Shown here piece by piece: positions 1 to 8,060 of a stretch of 15,216 bases of DNA (position 1 is its first letter; each line of letters starts with the position of its first letter). This stretch comes from an uncultured Burkholderiales bacterium. Its GTDB lineage: Bacteria; Pseudomonadota; Gammaproteobacteria; Burkholderiales; Burkholderiaceae_C. The notes below the pieces were generated by a model. That model was not told the DNA's origin. It saw only the letters and a program-made list of their open reading frames with translations, and did not search any database. Location of the stretch: contig CAIYFE010000303.1 in assembly GCA_903925445.1 (NCBI GenBank), positions 1-15,216 of the forward strand, in the 5' to 3' direction. A program made the position numbers and the translations under genes.

Positions 1-2
1 CC

Positions 3-3000
3 GGCGTGGCAAATTCATACAAGTTTGAGTTGGCGAACAACTTGAACATGGCCAACGCCTCCACGCCGTATTTGCCTTACTTCAGCGCGGCGCAATTCAA
101 CGGCAATGGTTTTTCGATCAATAACTTTTCACTCAATCGTCCTAGTTCAGCCAATTTGGGATTTTTTGGCGTTGTGCAAAACAGCGCCTTGGTGAACGTG
201 AACATCTCCAGCGTCACCTCAGGCAGTTATGCCATCAATGGCACCGACTATGTGGGCACGTTGGTGGGCGCCATGTATGGTGGCGTGGTGGTGGGCAGCA
301 ATGTCACGATGGGTGGCAACGTCAAGGGCAACAACTATGTGGGCGGCTTGGCGGGCTATGCCTACGCAGCCATGGCCAATGACAACGTGAGCTACGCCAG
401 CGCCAGTACAACCTCCGTGACGGGCGTGAACTACGTGGGTGGTTTGACGGGTTATCTGAACAGCAACTACACCAACGCAACGGGCTACACCACGTCGGTG
501 ACCAGCAACACCGCAAGTGGGCTCACGTCCAATGTGGCGGTCAATGCAACTTCGAGCAGCTATGTGGGCGGCTTGATTGGCTTGTCAACGGGCGGCACAA
601 CGGTGTTGAGCAACTCGAGCGCAACGGGCAATGTGACGGTGGCCGTTGGCAACTACGTCGGTGGATTGATTGGCAACGCGCAAGGCGGCGCTTACAGCGG
701 TTTGACGTCCAGCGGCGCTGTGATCAACACCAGCACAGGCAACTACCAAGGCGGGCTGGTTGGCTTTTTTAGCTCGGTGAGCCTGAACACTTCTTCAAGC
801 GCAAGCACGGTCAATGGCAGCGCGTATGTGGGCGGTTTGATTGGGTATCAATCGGGCGGAACGGTTGGCTCGGGAACTTCGGGATACACGATTTTTGCGA
901 CAGGCAACGTGACGGGTTCGTCTTATGTTGGTGGGCTGGTGGGCTACAACGTGGGCGGATCATTGGTCAATGCCTCGGCGTCGGGCTCGGTGTCGGGGCC
1001 GTTGTCTTCCGGTCTACCTACTTACGGTGTGAATTACTTCGGTGGCTTGGTGGGGTCGTCAACGGGCGCCATCAGTTACTCAAAATCCAGCGGACCCTTG
1101 GTGCAAGGTGGCACGTATGTTGGCGGTGCTGCGGGGTACAACAGCGGATCGATCAGCAATACATTTTCATTGGCCACGGTCAAAAGCAATGCAAGCGCTG
1201 CAGGCGGATTGGCAGGTTACAACATGGGCACGGTGTCTGGCACAAGTGTCAACCTGACCTACGCCGGCGGCGCGGTGAGCGGTGTGACTTCTGTCGGCGG
1301 GTTGATTGGTAACAATGCATCGGGCTCGGTGACCAACGCATCCGCCAGCGGCACAGTCACAGCGACCAGCACTGGCTTGGGTGGTTTGATTGGAACTTTG
1401 AGCGCAGGCGCTGTCAGCACATCGGTGTCGTATGGCACGGTGACGGGCAATGGTTTTGATGCAGGTGGTTTGGTGGGAAGCATGTCGGGCACGGCATCCA
1501 TCAGCAACTCCTTTGCTTACTCGAATGTCATCAACACCGCAGCCAGCTCAGCCGCCAACAGCCGCACGGGTGGCTTTGTTGGAATTTTGAACAACGGCAC
1601 GATTTCCAATTCAGGCGCAGCGGGCAGTGTCAGTGGCACCTACAACGTCGGTGGTTTTGTTGGCTACTTGGGCGGAGCCACAACCAGCACGCCTTCCATC
1701 TCAACAGCCTTTGCCGCCGGCGCGGTGTCGGCAACGCAATCGGCAGTCGGTGGATTTGTGGGCTACATCGATGGTTCGGGTGAGACCAACTCAACCAATA
1801 GCTATGCAACCTTGTCTAATTTTTATGCCACGGGCTCGGTCAGCGGCGGCAGCAAAGTGGGCGGCTTGATTGGCGATGCCGAGGGTGGAACCATCAGCTT
1901 CGGCTACGCAACGGGGTATGTGTCGGGCACGTCTTCGGTGGGCGCTGCCGTGGGTTATGCAAAACCCAATGCGCGAACTTCAGGCACCTATTCAGGCGTT
2001 GCGTATGTGGCGTCCAACGGTGTTTACTATGACAGCCTCACCTCGAACCAAAGCGTCGATGGGTTTGGCAGCGGTGCATTGACCACCACGGCATTGCAAA
2101 ACAGTTTGCAATCGGGATTTGTCAGCAGCACGTGGGGCATTGGCACGGGCTTGTACCCTTACTTGAAAGTGTTTTATTCAGGATCGGTGCAATCGGTTTC
2201 TGGAACGGCGTTGTTGAGCAACGGCACCAGCCCAGCAGTGCCAGCGCAGGTGAGTTTGTACAGCGGCGGATCACTGTTGAATGGCTATTCGGTGAGCACA
2301 GGCGCGAACGGCTATTTTTATGAGTTGTTGGGCAGCAGCACGCTGATGCCCTATGCCACTTCGGTGTTGACCTCTTCCAGCAAGTTGGCCGCTGCACTGA
2401 CGCTCAATGGCACCAGCAGCGTGGCTGGATTGGTGTACAGCGATGCGCCCAATTTAAGCAACGGCAATCTTGTGTTTGCCAACCCCAACACGACGCCGAC
2501 GCTGACCCAAGGGTTGCTGCAAATCAGCACAGCCGCCGCCAACATGACGGCAGCCAATGCGGCCTTGAGTTCTACCTTGGGCGCCTCGACGTACGCAACG
2601 ATTGCTGCTTCTTTGCCCACCAAGTCCTCGTTGGTGCTCAATGCAACAGCGGCTAATTTTTTGCTGGATATGCCACTCACCTACAACGATGGTGGTTTGA
2701 GCAACGCGGGCGCCATCACCGTCAACAGCGCCAATGTGACTTTGGCGGGCGCCAATTACACCAGCAGCAAAACACAAACCTACAACGCCAACCTCACCTT
2801 GGCTGCCAACACCAGCGTGTCAGCCACACAGGTCATCACGGGATCAACGCTTGTTGGTGCTGGCTATGACTTGACCATCAGCGGTGCCTTGACGCAAGAC
2901 GCGGCCATGACCAACTTGGGCAATTTGACGGTCAGCGGCAATGCGGTGTTGCTGGCCAATGTGTCGTCCAGTGGTAGGCAAAGTTATGGCGCCAATGTGT

Positions 3001-6000
3001 CCTTGCAAAGCAATGCAACGGCGGTGACTTTGAACACCAGCTACTCAGGCGCTGGGGCCGATCTCACCATCGGTGGCAATGTGAGCGCGACGGGATCGCA
3101 AGGGCTGATTGTGCAAGCGGGTCAGGGCAACGTCAGCGTGGCGGGTTCGGTGGGGACGAGTGCTGGATTGAGCAACGTGTCCATCACCGCATCCAATGTC
3201 ACGGCTTTGGCCATTGCTGCCAACCAGTCGATCACCTTAAGCCCCAGCACCTTGGCGCGGATTGGGTTGATTTCAGGCGCATCCACGGCGGTGACGATGT
3301 CGGGTTCTGGCGTGTTGGATTTGACCTCGGCCAGCAACTACTCGGGAGCCACGCGCATCACCGCGGGAACTTTGCAACTCGACGGCACTTTGGGGTCTGG
3401 CGGCAACGCAGGCGCGTACACGGGCGATGTGGCGATTGCCTCGGGCGCGCAATTGCAAATCAATGCCACCAGCAATCAGACCTGGAGCGGTCAGCTCAGC
3501 GGCAGCGGAGCGTTGTTAAAAAATTCGAGCAACAGCACGCTGACCTTGGCGGGCAACAACAGCTTGAGTTCCAACATCACCGTCAACCAAGGCACCTTGG
3601 CTGTGAGCAATGGCAACGCCTTGGGCACTGCCGCTGTGCAAATCGCGGCTGGCGCAAAACTCGACATTCAAAACGTCACAGCCACCGCGCAAGTGGTTGA
3701 CCTCAATGGCGGCACCTTGTCTGCCTCAACGGGCGCGGCGACGTTGGTGAGCGCTGTGAATCTGGGCGCCAACAGTTGGATCAGCGTCGCAGGCACAGGC
3801 CTGACTTTGAGTGGCGCGATCTCAGGCAATGGTTACGGCTTGAGCGCCTCTGGCGCTGGTGCGTTGACGCTGAGCAACGCGTCCAACACCTTGAGCAGCA
3901 TGTCCACCAACGCGGTCTTGGGTTCTTTGAATCTGACCAACAACGCGGCACTGACCTTGGGGTCTATCAACAGCGTTGGCAATGTGACGGTTGTCAACCG
4001 CGCGCCCATCACTTTGTCCAGTGGTGCCTCCATTGCAAGCAGCAGCGGCAACATTGTTTTGGCAGGCACACAAATCACCAACAACGCAGGCGCCCAGGCT
4101 CTGAGCGTGGGCGCGCAAGGCACATGGCAGGTTTGGAGTTCCAACCCAACACCGTTTGCATTGAGTTCTGCGGGGGGCGATGTCGATGCCGATTTGCCCA
4201 ATGATTTTGTGCAATACAACGCTGCTTACGGCTCAAGCAGCGTTCAAGGCGTTGGCAATGGCATGTTCTATGCCTATGCGCCACAACTTTCTGCAAGTTT
4301 GACGGGAACGGTCAGCAAAGTTTATGACGGCACGGTGGCGGTCAATGTGACAAACAGCAACTACGCCATCACGGGTTTTATCAACGGCGATCAGTTGTAT
4401 TCCGTGCTACCCACCCGCAGCGTTTTCACAACGGCTGGCACGGCTGCCAGCGTGGCCGGTTCAGGAACAGGTAAAACTGTTTCGGTTTCGGGCATGACCT
4501 TGGTGGGCATCAATGGCAGCAAAAAAGTGTACGGCTACAGCCTGACAACGTCAGATGTCACGGGCGTTATCGGGGAGGTCACGCCCGCACCGTTGAATTT
4601 GTCGATCAGCAAAACCTACGACGGCAGCCCTTTGTTGGACGCTGCCAACTATTCGCTCACTGGCATGGTCAATTCGGAAGCGTCACCCAGCTTGCTGGCA
4701 GGCGGTGTCGCGCAAGTCAGCAGTGCCAATGCAGCGAGTTACAACAGTTTCATCAGCAGCAGTTTTGCGCTCAACAACCCCAACTACACCTTGGATGGCG
4801 GCGTGGTGAACGCAACCATTCAAAAAGCACCGCTGGGCGTCAGCGTGACGGCACCCTACAGCGGCACCAACGTGGTGGTGCCCAGTGCTTACAGCGTGAC
4901 GGGCTTGGTCAATCATGAAACCTTGACGCTGTCTCAGGTGCGGGTGAACTCAGCCCTTGTCGCATCAAATGGCGCTAATTTTGTGACCGGTATCTTGGGC
5001 AGCAATGGCACGGCCTCGCTGTCCAATTACAACTTGGTGGCGCTATACAACGCAGCGGCCAACAGCAGCACATGGAACGTGGCGCAGCTCACGCCGGTGG
5101 CATTGACGGTCACTGCACGAGCAGATTCAAAAGTTTATGACGCCAACGCCTATCAAGGCTCAGCGGGTGTGGATTACAGCGGCTTTGTCAACAACGAGAG
5201 CAGCAGCGCCTTGGGGGGTAGCTTGAGTTATTCAGGCACCAGCCAAGGCGCTGTGAACGTGGGTGCTTATGTGATTTCGCCCAGCGGTTTGAGCAGCAGC
5301 AACTACAACATCAGCTTTGTAAGCGGCAACTTGACCATCACGCCAAAAACGGTCAGCCTCAGCGCAAGCAAGACGTTTGACGGCAACACCGGTTTGTCGG
5401 GCAATCAAGTCACGATCACCACGGGCATCAACGGCGAAACCCTGACCTACAGCAATGCCACGGCAAGCAGCGCGCATGTGGCCGACAACGCGACCAATTT
5501 CATCTCTCAACTGACTTTGGGCAACGGCACAGCCTTGGCCAGCAACTACCAATTGCCAACCACATTGAATGCCACAACAGCGCACGTGACCATTTCGCCA
5601 CTGCCTGTGGTGTTGGATGGCACCAAAAACTTCGATGGCACCACCCAACTCAACACTTCGCAAACGGGTTCAGCGTTGACGGTGACCAATGCAATCTCTG
5701 CTGTGACGGCCTCTGGATCGGCGCCTTTGGCCGCGGCTTCAGCTGGGCGTCAGAGTTTGTTGAACTTGGCGAATGTGACGTTGAGCAATTCGGATTACAC
5801 CGTGGCGGGAGGTTCTGGCAGCGTCAATGTGGTGGCCGTCAACAACATCAACTTGCAGCCTTTGAATGCCACGGAGTTGGCAACTTTGGTGGGCTCGTAT
5901 TTGAGCGGATTGACGGGCAGTCAATTGGGAACTTTGAGCGCCACGCAGTTGCAGACCTTGAGCGCGCAACAAGTCGCCTCGATGTCGCAAAACCAACTCT

Positions 6001-8060
6001 CGGGCATGACGGGCACGCAGTTGTCGTCGTTGACGCCGACTCAGATGGCGGCCATGTCGGCCACGCAGTTGGGCGGATTGAGTACAAGCCAAATCAGTGG
6101 ATTGAACCCAACGCAAGTGCAGGCTTTGACGCCAGCGCAACTCAGTGGTTTCTCGCCGGCTCAAATTGCAGCGTTGAGTGCTTCGGGCGGGCTGAGTTTT
6201 TCACAAGTTCAAAGCCTCAGCCCGACTCAAATTGCGGCGATGAGCGCATCACAGCTGACCTACTTGAGTCCAGCGCAGGTCAGTGCGTTGGATGTCACGC
6301 AAATTCAGTCCTTGACACCGACGCAATTGGCTGTTTTGTCGACAGCGCAAATCAACGCGTTGACTGCCTCAGGCGCGTTGAGTTTCACGCAGGTGCAGAG
6401 CTTGAATCCCGCCCAAGTTGCAGCCATCGATGTCACGCAGTTGATCAGCTTAAGTCCTTCGCAGATGAGCGGCTTAGGTGCAGCACAGGTGCAAGCCTTC
6501 ACGGCCGACCAGCTGTCAAATCTGAGCGCAACACAAATCACAGCATTGACGAATGCGGGCGAGTTGATTTTTGCCCAGGTGCAAGGTTTGAGTCCAACGC
6601 AAGTTGCTGCCATCGGCGCAACACAGTTGGCGGGCATGAGCCCCGATCAAATGGCCGGTTTGGGCTTGAACCAAGTACAAGCTTTGACACCCACGCAATT
6701 GACGCAACTGGCCGCGACACAAATCACAGCGCTGAGTGCTTCGGGAGCCTTGAGTTTTGCGCAAGTGCAAAGTTTGAGCCCCAACCAAATCACGGCCATG
6801 AGCACCGTGCAATTGACCGGCCTGAGCCCCAATCAATTGGGCAGCTTGGCGGCTTCGCAAGTTCAGGCCATGACGCCCACGCAGCTGGCCGCTTTGAACG
6901 CCGTGCAAATTGCAGCCTTGAGTGCATCCGGTGGCTTGAGTTTTGCGCAAGTGCAAAGCCTCGCACCAGCACAAATGGCTGTCATAAACCCCACGCAGTT
7001 GGCGCAATGGAGTCCGGCACAAATGGGTGGCTTGTCCGCCGTGCAAGTGCAAGCTTTCACGCCTAACCAGCTTGCCAGCTTTACGCCAGAGCAGATCACT
7101 GCGCTCACAGCCTCGGGTGCGTTGAATTTTTCACAAGTTCATGCCCTCACGCCCAATCAAATGGTTGCCATGAGCGAGGCGCAATTCGCGCAGCTGAATT
7201 CGGCACAAGTGGCCAGTTTGGACGATGCGCAACTGCAAGCCTTGACCCCGGCGCAGTGGGCTGCTTTCAAGCCGGTGCAATTGGCAGCGCTGGACCCCAT
7301 TCAAATTCGCGCGTTGTTGCCCACACAAGTTGCCGCTTTGACGCCTGTGCAGCTCAGCACGCTGACGCCAATTCAGTTGATGAGTTTGAACGCCAATCAA
7401 CTGGCCAGCTTGACGATCGAGCAACTGCAAGGGTTGAGTGCCTCACAGGTGCTGGCGATGACGTCTGAGCAATTGGGCGAGCTCTCCGATGCCCAATTCG
7501 CGGTGATTCGACCTTTCTTGCCTGTAGCCAACACCTTTGCCGTGAATGACTCTGCCACGCAGATGGGCTTGCTCAGCAAACCGCTTGGCAGCGACACCCC
7601 GCTCAACAGTGTGTTGCCCAGCACACGACAAACACCGGCTGTCATTGCGGCCAACGCGGTCACCTCTGTGGCTGCGGCATCGAGCAACCCGGCTTCTGGC
7701 GTGTTGTCTGTTTCGGTGCTTGGCGAAGGGCAGTCTTCCAATGTGGGCGTGGCGTTTGAGCAGCTCAGCAGCAGCATCAAATTGAGCTTGGTGCCCGCGC
7801 CAGTGGTGAATACCGAAACCGCCATCACGTTTTCAGGCGTTTTCAAAACATTCATGGTGGCAACTGCGCGCGGTGAGTTGGTGGAATTCAAAGGCACCTT
7901 GATCAACAGCCGATTGGTGGTGGTCGCCAGTTCAACGCGCGCGCGAGACTTGGCGCGAAGCGAGATGCAACTGGTGTTGGCCGCTGCGGTGACCTCCTTG
8001 GGCGAGACCGATTCCTTGGTGCTGTCACAGCTCGAAGGCGTGGTGCTCGACCTGCGTTGA
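3..8060 (+). CDS. Giant repeat-rich exported adhesin-like protein, 3' part only
   Basis: About 2,685 residues are visible. The frame is open to the left edge, so the true start and any signal peptide or TPS secretion domain lie outside, and the in-frame GTG at position 6 is not a credible start. Modules in order are: a lead-in to a GLUG domain (to about 240); about 19 GLUG-type repeats (247-1960); a GLUG-closing segment ending in YPYL (2010-2170); an Ig/regulatory-like segment (2190-2340); Asn/Ser/Thr-rich beta-solenoid sequence (2640-3250); autotransporter-type strand repeats (3303-3970); YDG/MBG modules (4290-5860); a Q-containing octapeptide array (5865-7508); and a charged C-terminal segment. 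I see no cysteine anywhere. No membrane anchor, sortase signal or beta-barrel ends the protein. By family knowledge this mix suggests a filamentous-haemagglutinin-like adhesin or biofilm protein secreted by a two-partner system, but the diagnostic N-terminus and the FhaC-type partner are not visible. The repeat content is certain; the function is inferred. Confidence 0.85.
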   Translation, partial: GVANSYKFELANNLNMANASTPYLPYFSAAQFNGNGFSINNFSLNRPSSANLGFFGVVQNSALVNVNISSVTSGSYAINGTDYVGTLVGAMYGGVVVGSNVTMGGNVKGNNYVGGLAGYAYAAMANDNVSYASASTTSVTGVNYVGGLTGYLNSNYTNATGYTTSVTSNTASGLTSNVAVNATSSSYVGGLIGLSTGGTTVLSNSSATGNVTVAVGNYVGGLIGNAQGGAYSGLTSSGAVINTSTGNYQGGLVGFFSSVSLNTSSSASTVNGSAYVGGLIGYQSGGTVGSGTSGYTIFATGNVTGSSYVGGLVGYNVGGSLVNASASGSVSGPLSSGLPTYGVNYFGGLVGSSTGAISYSKSSGPLVQGGTYVGGAAGYNSGSISNTFSLATVKSNASAAGGLAGYNMGTVSGTSVNLTYAGGAVSGVTSVGGLIGNNASGSVTNASASGTVTATSTGLGGLIGTLSAGAVSTSVSYGTVTGNGFDAGGLVGSMSGTASISNSFAYSNVINTAASSAANSRTGGFVGILNNGTISNSGAAGSVSGTYNVGGFVGYLGGATTSTPSISTAFAAGAVSATQSAVGGFVGYIDGSGETNSTNSYATLSNFYATGSVSGGSKVGGLIGDAEGGTISFGYATGYVSGTSSVGAAVGYAKPNARTSGTYSGVAYVASNGVYYDSLTSNQSVDGFGSGALTTTALQNSLQSGFVSSTWGIGTGLYPYLKVFYSGSVQSVSGTALLSNGTSPAVPAQVSLYSGGSLLNGYSVSTGANGYFYELLGSSTLMPYATSVLTSSSKLAAALTLNGTSSVAGLVYSDAPNLSNGNLVFANPNTTPTLTQGLLQISTAAANMTAANAALSSTLGASTYATIAASLPTKSSLVLNATAANFLLDMPLTYNDGGLSNAGAITVNSANVTLAGANYTSSKTQTYNANLTLAANTSVSATQVITGSTLVGAGYDLTISGALTQDAAMTNLGNLTVSGNAVLLANVSSSGRQSYGANVSLQSNATAVTLNTSYSGAGADLTIGGNVSATGSQGLIVQAGQGNVSVAGSVGTSAGLSNVSITASNVTALAIAANQSITLSPSTLARIGLISGASTAVTMSGSGVLDLTSASNYSGATRITAGTLQLDGTLGSGGNAGAYTGDVAIASGAQLQINATSNQTWSGQLSGSGALLKNSSNSTLTLAGNNSLSSNITVNQGTLAVSNGNALGTAAVQIAAGAKLDIQNVTATAQVVDLNGGTLSASTGAATLVSAVNLGANSWISVAGTGLTLSGAISGNGYGLSASGAGALTLSNASNTLSSMSTNAVLGSLNLTNNAALTLGSINSVGNVTVVNRAPITLSSGASIASSSGNIVLAGTQITNNAGAQALSVGAQGTWQVWSSNPTPFALSSAGGDVDADLPNDFVQYNAAYGSSSVQGVGNGMFYAYAPQLSASLTGTVSKVYDGTVAVNVTNSNYAITGFINGDQLYSVLPTRSVFTTAGTAASVAGSGTGKTVSVSGMTLVGINGSKKVYGYSLTTSDVTGVIGEVTPAPLNLSISKTYDGSPLLDAANYSLTGMVNSEASPSLLAGGVAQVSSANAASYNSFISSSFALNNPNYTLDGGVVNATIQKAPLGVSVTAPYSGTNVVVPSAYSVTGLVNHETLTLSQVRVNSALVASNGANFVTGILGSNGTASLSNYNLVALYNAAANSSTWNVAQLTPVALTVTARADSKVYDANAYQGSAGVDYSGFVNNESSSALGGSLSYSGTSQGAVNVGAYVISPSGLSSSNYNISFVSGNLTITPKTVSLSASKTFDGNTGLSGNQVTITTGINGETLTYSNATASSAHVADNATNFISQLTLGNGTALASNYQLPTTLNATTAHVTISPLPVVLDGTKNFDGTTQLNTSQTGSALTVTNAISAVTASGSAPLAAASAGRQSLLNLANVTLSNSDYTVAGGSGSVNVVAVNNINLQPLNATELATLVGSYLSGLTGSQLGTLSATQLQTLSAQQVASMSQNQLSGMTGTQLSSLTPTQMAAMSATQLGGLSTSQISGLNPTQVQALTPAQLSGFSPAQIAALSASGGLSFSQVQSLSPTQIAAMSASQLTYLSPAQVSALDVTQIQSLTPTQLAVLSTAQINALTASGALSFTQVQSLNPAQVAAIDVTQLISLSPSQMSGLGAAQVQAFTADQLSNLSATQITALTNAGELIFAQVQGLSPTQVAAIGATQLAGMSPDQMAGLGLNQVQALTPTQLTQLAATQITALSASGALSFAQVQSLSPNQITAMSTVQLTGLSPNQLGSLAASQVQAMTPTQLAALNAVQIAALSASGGLSFAQVQSLAPAQMAVINPTQLAQWSPAQMGGLSAVQVQAFTPNQLASFTPEQITALTASGALNFSQVHALTPNQMVAMSEAQFAQLNSAQVASLDDAQLQALTPAQWAAFKPVQLAALDPIQIRALLPTQVAALTPVQLSTLTPIQLMSLNANQLASLTIEQLQGLSASQVLAMTSEQLGELSDAQFAVIRPFLPVANTFAVNDSATQMGLLSKPLGSDTPLNSVLPSTRQTPAVIAANAVTSVAAASSNPASGVLSVSVLGEGQSSNVGVAFEQLSSSIKLSLVPAPVVNTETAITFSGVFKTFMVATARGELVEFKGTLINSRLVVVASSTRARDLARSEMQLVLAAAVTSLGETDSLVLSQLEGVVLDLR
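247..1960 (+). repeat. GLUG-type repeat array (about 19 copies)
   Basis: The translated sequence repeats a core of the type YVGGL-[IVAT]-G-[YN], with variants such as YVGTLVGA (first), YQGGLVGF, YFGGLVGS, SVGGLIGN, DAGGLVGS, NVGGFVGY and SVGAAVGY (last). I count about 19 cores. Between cores are short strands rich in Ser, Thr, Gly and Asn, often with a SxS-SG-V or ATGxV pattern. Spacing is irregular, averaging about 30 residues. GLUG repeats are known from secreted bacterial adhesins and IgA-peptidase-like proteins. The copies are diverged at DNA level, so the array is old. Confidence 0.85.
2010..2340 (+). other. GLUG-closing segment and Ig/regulatory-like segment of the giant protein
   Basis: After the last GLUG core the protein has a YYDSLTSNQS stretch, a Gly/Leu/Thr segment, then W-x-I-G-TG-x-YPYL. 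This matches the usual way GLUG regions end (a [WY]D-x-x-[TS]S motif, then W and a YPxL motif). It is followed by VSGTALLSNG and an NGYFYELL stretch, which resembles the start and the G-x-[FY] turn of a carboxypeptidase-regulatory or Ig-like fold. The GLUG end is well supported; the second fold assignment is tentative. Confidence 0.55.
3303..3970 (+). repeat. Autotransporter-type beta-strand repeats in the giant protein
   Basis: Three successive segments follow the pattern G-[SA]-G-x-L-x-L, then N-x-[YL]-S-[GS], then T-x-[NQ]-x-G-T-L. Examples are NYSGATRITAGTLQL near 3340 and NNSLSSNITVNQGTLAV near 3555, with a weaker third copy near 3855-3960. This is the passenger-associated strand repeat pattern of autotransporters and FHA-like exoproteins, which forms rungs of a right-handed beta helix. 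The flanking sequence back to about 2700 has the same strand-turn character without the clear motif. Confidence 0.7.
4290..5860 (+). repeat. YDG/MBG-type modules (about six, partly degenerate)
   Basis: Six modules of about 80-100 residues each start around a K-x-[YF]-D-G-type motif: KVYDGT (4317), KTYDGS (4611), a degenerate APYSGT copy (near 4850), KVYDAN (near 5130), KTFDGN (5370) and KNFDGT (5625). Several end in a NY-x-[LI] strand followed by ITPK, IQKAP or ISPLP linkers, the usual boundary of YDG and MBG domains in filamentous-haemagglutinin-like proteins. The segment just before the first module (WQVWSSNP, then DFVQYNAAYG) resembles the haemagglutinin segment that usually precedes YDG repeats. 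The third copy has lost the YDG core. Confidence 0.8.
5865..7508 (+). repeat. Octapeptide array, 64 copies of [S/T]xxQ[LIVM]xx[LMIF]
   Basis: The reading frame from 5865 to 7508 can be divided completely into 64 octads plus six 6-residue spacers (548 residues), with no leftover. Typical octads are SPTQIAAM, TPTQLAVL, SPAQVSAL and DVTQIQSL. Position 4 is almost always Gln, positions 5 and 8 are aliphatic or large hydrophobic, and position 1 is usually Ser or Thr, often with Pro at position 2. Layout: seven leading octads (5865-6032), six higher-order units (6033-7148), then 15 trailing octads (7149-7508). The trailing octads drift to more varied first residues (K, D, L, N, R). A [S/T]-P-x-Q start would suit a helix N-cap or a tight turn, but the hydrophobic spacing of 3 then 5 is not that of a coiled coil. 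I do not know the fold or ligand. Confidence 0.93.
6033..7148 (+). repeat. Six 186-bp (62-residue) higher-order units
   Basis: Each unit is six octads followed by a 14-mer made of a 6-residue spacer ([S/T]-[A/N]-[S/A]-G-[G/A/E]-L) and an octad of the type xFxQVQ[SGA]L. The 14-mers begin at 6177, 6363, 6549, 6735, 6921 and 7107, exactly 186 bp apart each time. Octads also keep their identity by position within the unit: the fourth tends to xxxQ[VI]Q[AS][LFM], the fifth to T[PA]xQL, and the sixth to xxxQI[TNA]AL. This shows that the unit, not the single octad, was the duplicated block. No indel has broken the phase. Confidence 0.95.
7509..8057 (+). other. C-terminal non-repetitive segment of the giant protein
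   Basis: After the octads the protein starts a new segment at RPFLPVANTFAV and runs about 183 residues to the stop. A Ser/Ala-rich stretch is followed from about 7725 by a compact, more charged segment containing FSGVFKTFMVATARGELVEF, then RARDLARSEM, ending VVLDLR. It is much richer in Arg, Glu and Asp than the rest of the protein. It has no transmembrane beta-barrel or anchor signature. It may be a conserved end-cap or a surface-exposed functional tip; which is unknown. Confidence 0.6.

Noticed and set aside
6..8. GTG at position 6 as the start of the giant protein
   Set aside because: The frame continues to the left edge, the window begins in the middle of a GLUG lead-in segment, and no ribosome site or signal peptide is present. 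The gene is cut by the window.
247..1960. Phase-variable simple-sequence tract or recent tandem DNA duplication in the GLUG region
   Set aside because: GLUG copies are diverged and irregularly spaced at DNA level. I saw no homopolymer or short-unit tract long enough to suggest slippage control.
5739..7430. Several minus-strand open frames (60-178 codons) under the octad array, with their own repeated HLRKTQ-like residues
   Set aside because: They are the reverse complement of the regular octad codons. The repeat composition of the plus strand removes stops in the antisense frames, there are no ribosome sites, and the plus strand shows perfect protein phase.
5865..7508. The regular array as a CRISPR or a non-coding satellite
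   Set aside because: The repeats differ at DNA level, have no spacer-repeat layout, and keep an open frame with conserved amino acids through all 64 octads.
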